NCBI GenBank assembly: GCA_021776655.1
Contig: JAJFFK010000037.1
Span: 1-64,000 of the forward strand
DNA: 64,000 bases
Reading direction: 5' to 3'
Source: Henriciella sp.
GTDB lineage: Bacteria > Pseudomonadota > Alphaproteobacteria > Caulobacterales > Hyphomonadaceae
Positions 63,545 through 64,000 of the stretch are shown here, piece after piece; position 1 is the stretch's first letter; the number at the start of each line of letters is the position of its first letter. A program made the translations under genes and the position numbers. Below the pieces are notes generated by a model. That model had not been told where the DNA came from, searched no databases, and saw only the letters and a list, made by a program, of their open reading frames with translations.

Positions 63545-64000
63545 GTGACAGAACAAAAGAACACAAACCATCAGATGATGGGTATCGCCACAAGAAAACA
63601 GGCACTGAAACTGTCTTGTGCTGCGTCAGCATTGGCGCTTGGCCTGGTATCCGCCAGTCCTGCAATGGCTCAAGACGATGACGGTGACACGGTTGACCGG
63701 AGACTTACAACGGTCAGTGTCATCGGCTCACGCAGCAACAAAGAGCGTTCAGCTGCCGATTCGCCAGTTCCAATTGATATAATCTCGGCAGAAGATTTGT
63801 CCCGGCTTGGCAATACCGTAGACCTTACAGATAATCTGAAGGCATTGGTGCCGTCCTACACTGCGACGCCTGCGACAGGTGACGGCAGTGCATTTATTCG
63901 CCCGACATCACTTCGCGGCACATCGCCGGACCAGACTTTGGTTCTTATCAACGGCAAACGCCGACACCGCTCTGCACTGGTTCAGTTCTTTGCACCAGCT
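63545..64000 (+). CDS. TonB-dependent receptor, truncated at the window end
   Basis: Only the first 152 residues are visible. The GTG start at 63545 follows GGAGG with 7 bases spacing, the best ribosome-binding site in the region; in-frame ATGs at 63575 and 63578 are less well placed. A signal peptide ends near PAMAQ. The plug domain begins with SPVPIDIISAEDL and continues to LRGTSPDQTLVLINGKRRHRSAL, diagnostic of the receptor plug. The TonB box probably lies in TVSVIGS. The full protein would import a siderophore, peptide, vitamin or other large nutrient. Its neighbours suggest an amino acid or peptide substrate. Confidence 0.9.
   Translation, partial: MTEQKNTNHQMMGIATRKQALKLSCAASALALGLVSASPAMAQDDDGDTVDRRLTTVSVIGSRSNKERSAADSPVPIDIISAEDLSRLGNTVDLTDNLKALVPSYTATPATGDGSAFIRPTSLRGTSPDQTLVLINGKRRHRSALVQFFAPA

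Overview
The window is a 64 kb stretch of chromosome from an alphaproteobacterium, most likely a marine aerobic heterotroph near Hyphomonadaceae, Maricaulaceae or Parvularculaceae. This placement is inferred from protein style: DUF1289 and clan AA protease pairing, many acyl-CoA dehydrogenases, GPH-type transporters, lipoprotein peptidases and a TonB receptor. No rRNA or tRNA gene confirms it. Coding density is high and short overlaps are frequent. I see no prophage, transposase, integrase or CRISPR array.

Layout. 1-0.7 kb: a stem-rich stretch that may be a 6S-like RNA, and a small ParB-like protein. 0.8-8.4 kb: lipoprotein oligopeptidase B, MsrB, a MaoC hydratase with an acyl-CoA ligase, a DUF2189 membrane protein with a sterol desaturase-type hydroxylase, and a crotonase. 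8.4-13.1 kb: a membrane-anchored coiled-coil protein, a fusion of an MGS-like domain to a cytosine-deaminase-type amidohydrolase, and an alpha/beta hydrolase. 13.1-19.6 kb: a divergent locus in which three different proteins each carry a Rieske [2Fe-2S] domain, fused to a glutamate-synthase-like FMN domain, a ferric-reductase-like membrane domain and a thiamine-diphosphate enzyme. Small membrane proteins accompany them.

19.8-33.2 kb: lipid-type catabolism, with a GPH transporter, hydrolase, 3-hydroxyacyl-CoA dehydrogenase, GMC oxidoreductase, three acyl-CoA dehydrogenases, a TIGR03084 protein, a Baeyer-Villiger monooxygenase and an acyl-CoA ligase. 33.5-40 kb: DusA, M1 aminopeptidase, MlaC-like protein, TauE/SafE exporter, retropepsin-like protease, DUF1289 and a very divergent CobT homologue. 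40-47.4 kb: a second catabolic block with an acyl-CoA dehydrogenase pair, crotonase, RidA, ABM protein, another acyl-CoA dehydrogenase and a second GPH transporter. 47.5-60.2 kb: DegP-like protease, GST, RarA, YcaQ-type glycosylase, M19 dipeptidase, NhaC-like antiporter, a threonine-synthase-like enzyme and an M3 oligopeptidase. 60.2-64 kb: BKACE enzyme, class III aminotransferase and RpiR regulator, divergent from a TonB-dependent receptor that runs off the window.

How it fits together. Two themes dominate. The first is uptake and CoA-dependent breakdown of branched or cyclic hydrophobic acids, with paired acyl-CoA dehydrogenases of the kind known from steroid side-chain and pimeloyl-CoA catabolism. 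The second is peptide and amino acid scavenging, with four predicted lipoprotein peptidases, the NhaC-like carrier and the BKACE/aminotransferase pair.

The best candidate for an undescribed system is the multi-Rieske locus. The MGS-amidohydrolase fusion, the CobT homologue lacking the canonical catalytic Glu, and a palindromic repeat that supplies the C-terminus of a small membrane protein are the other main points of interest.
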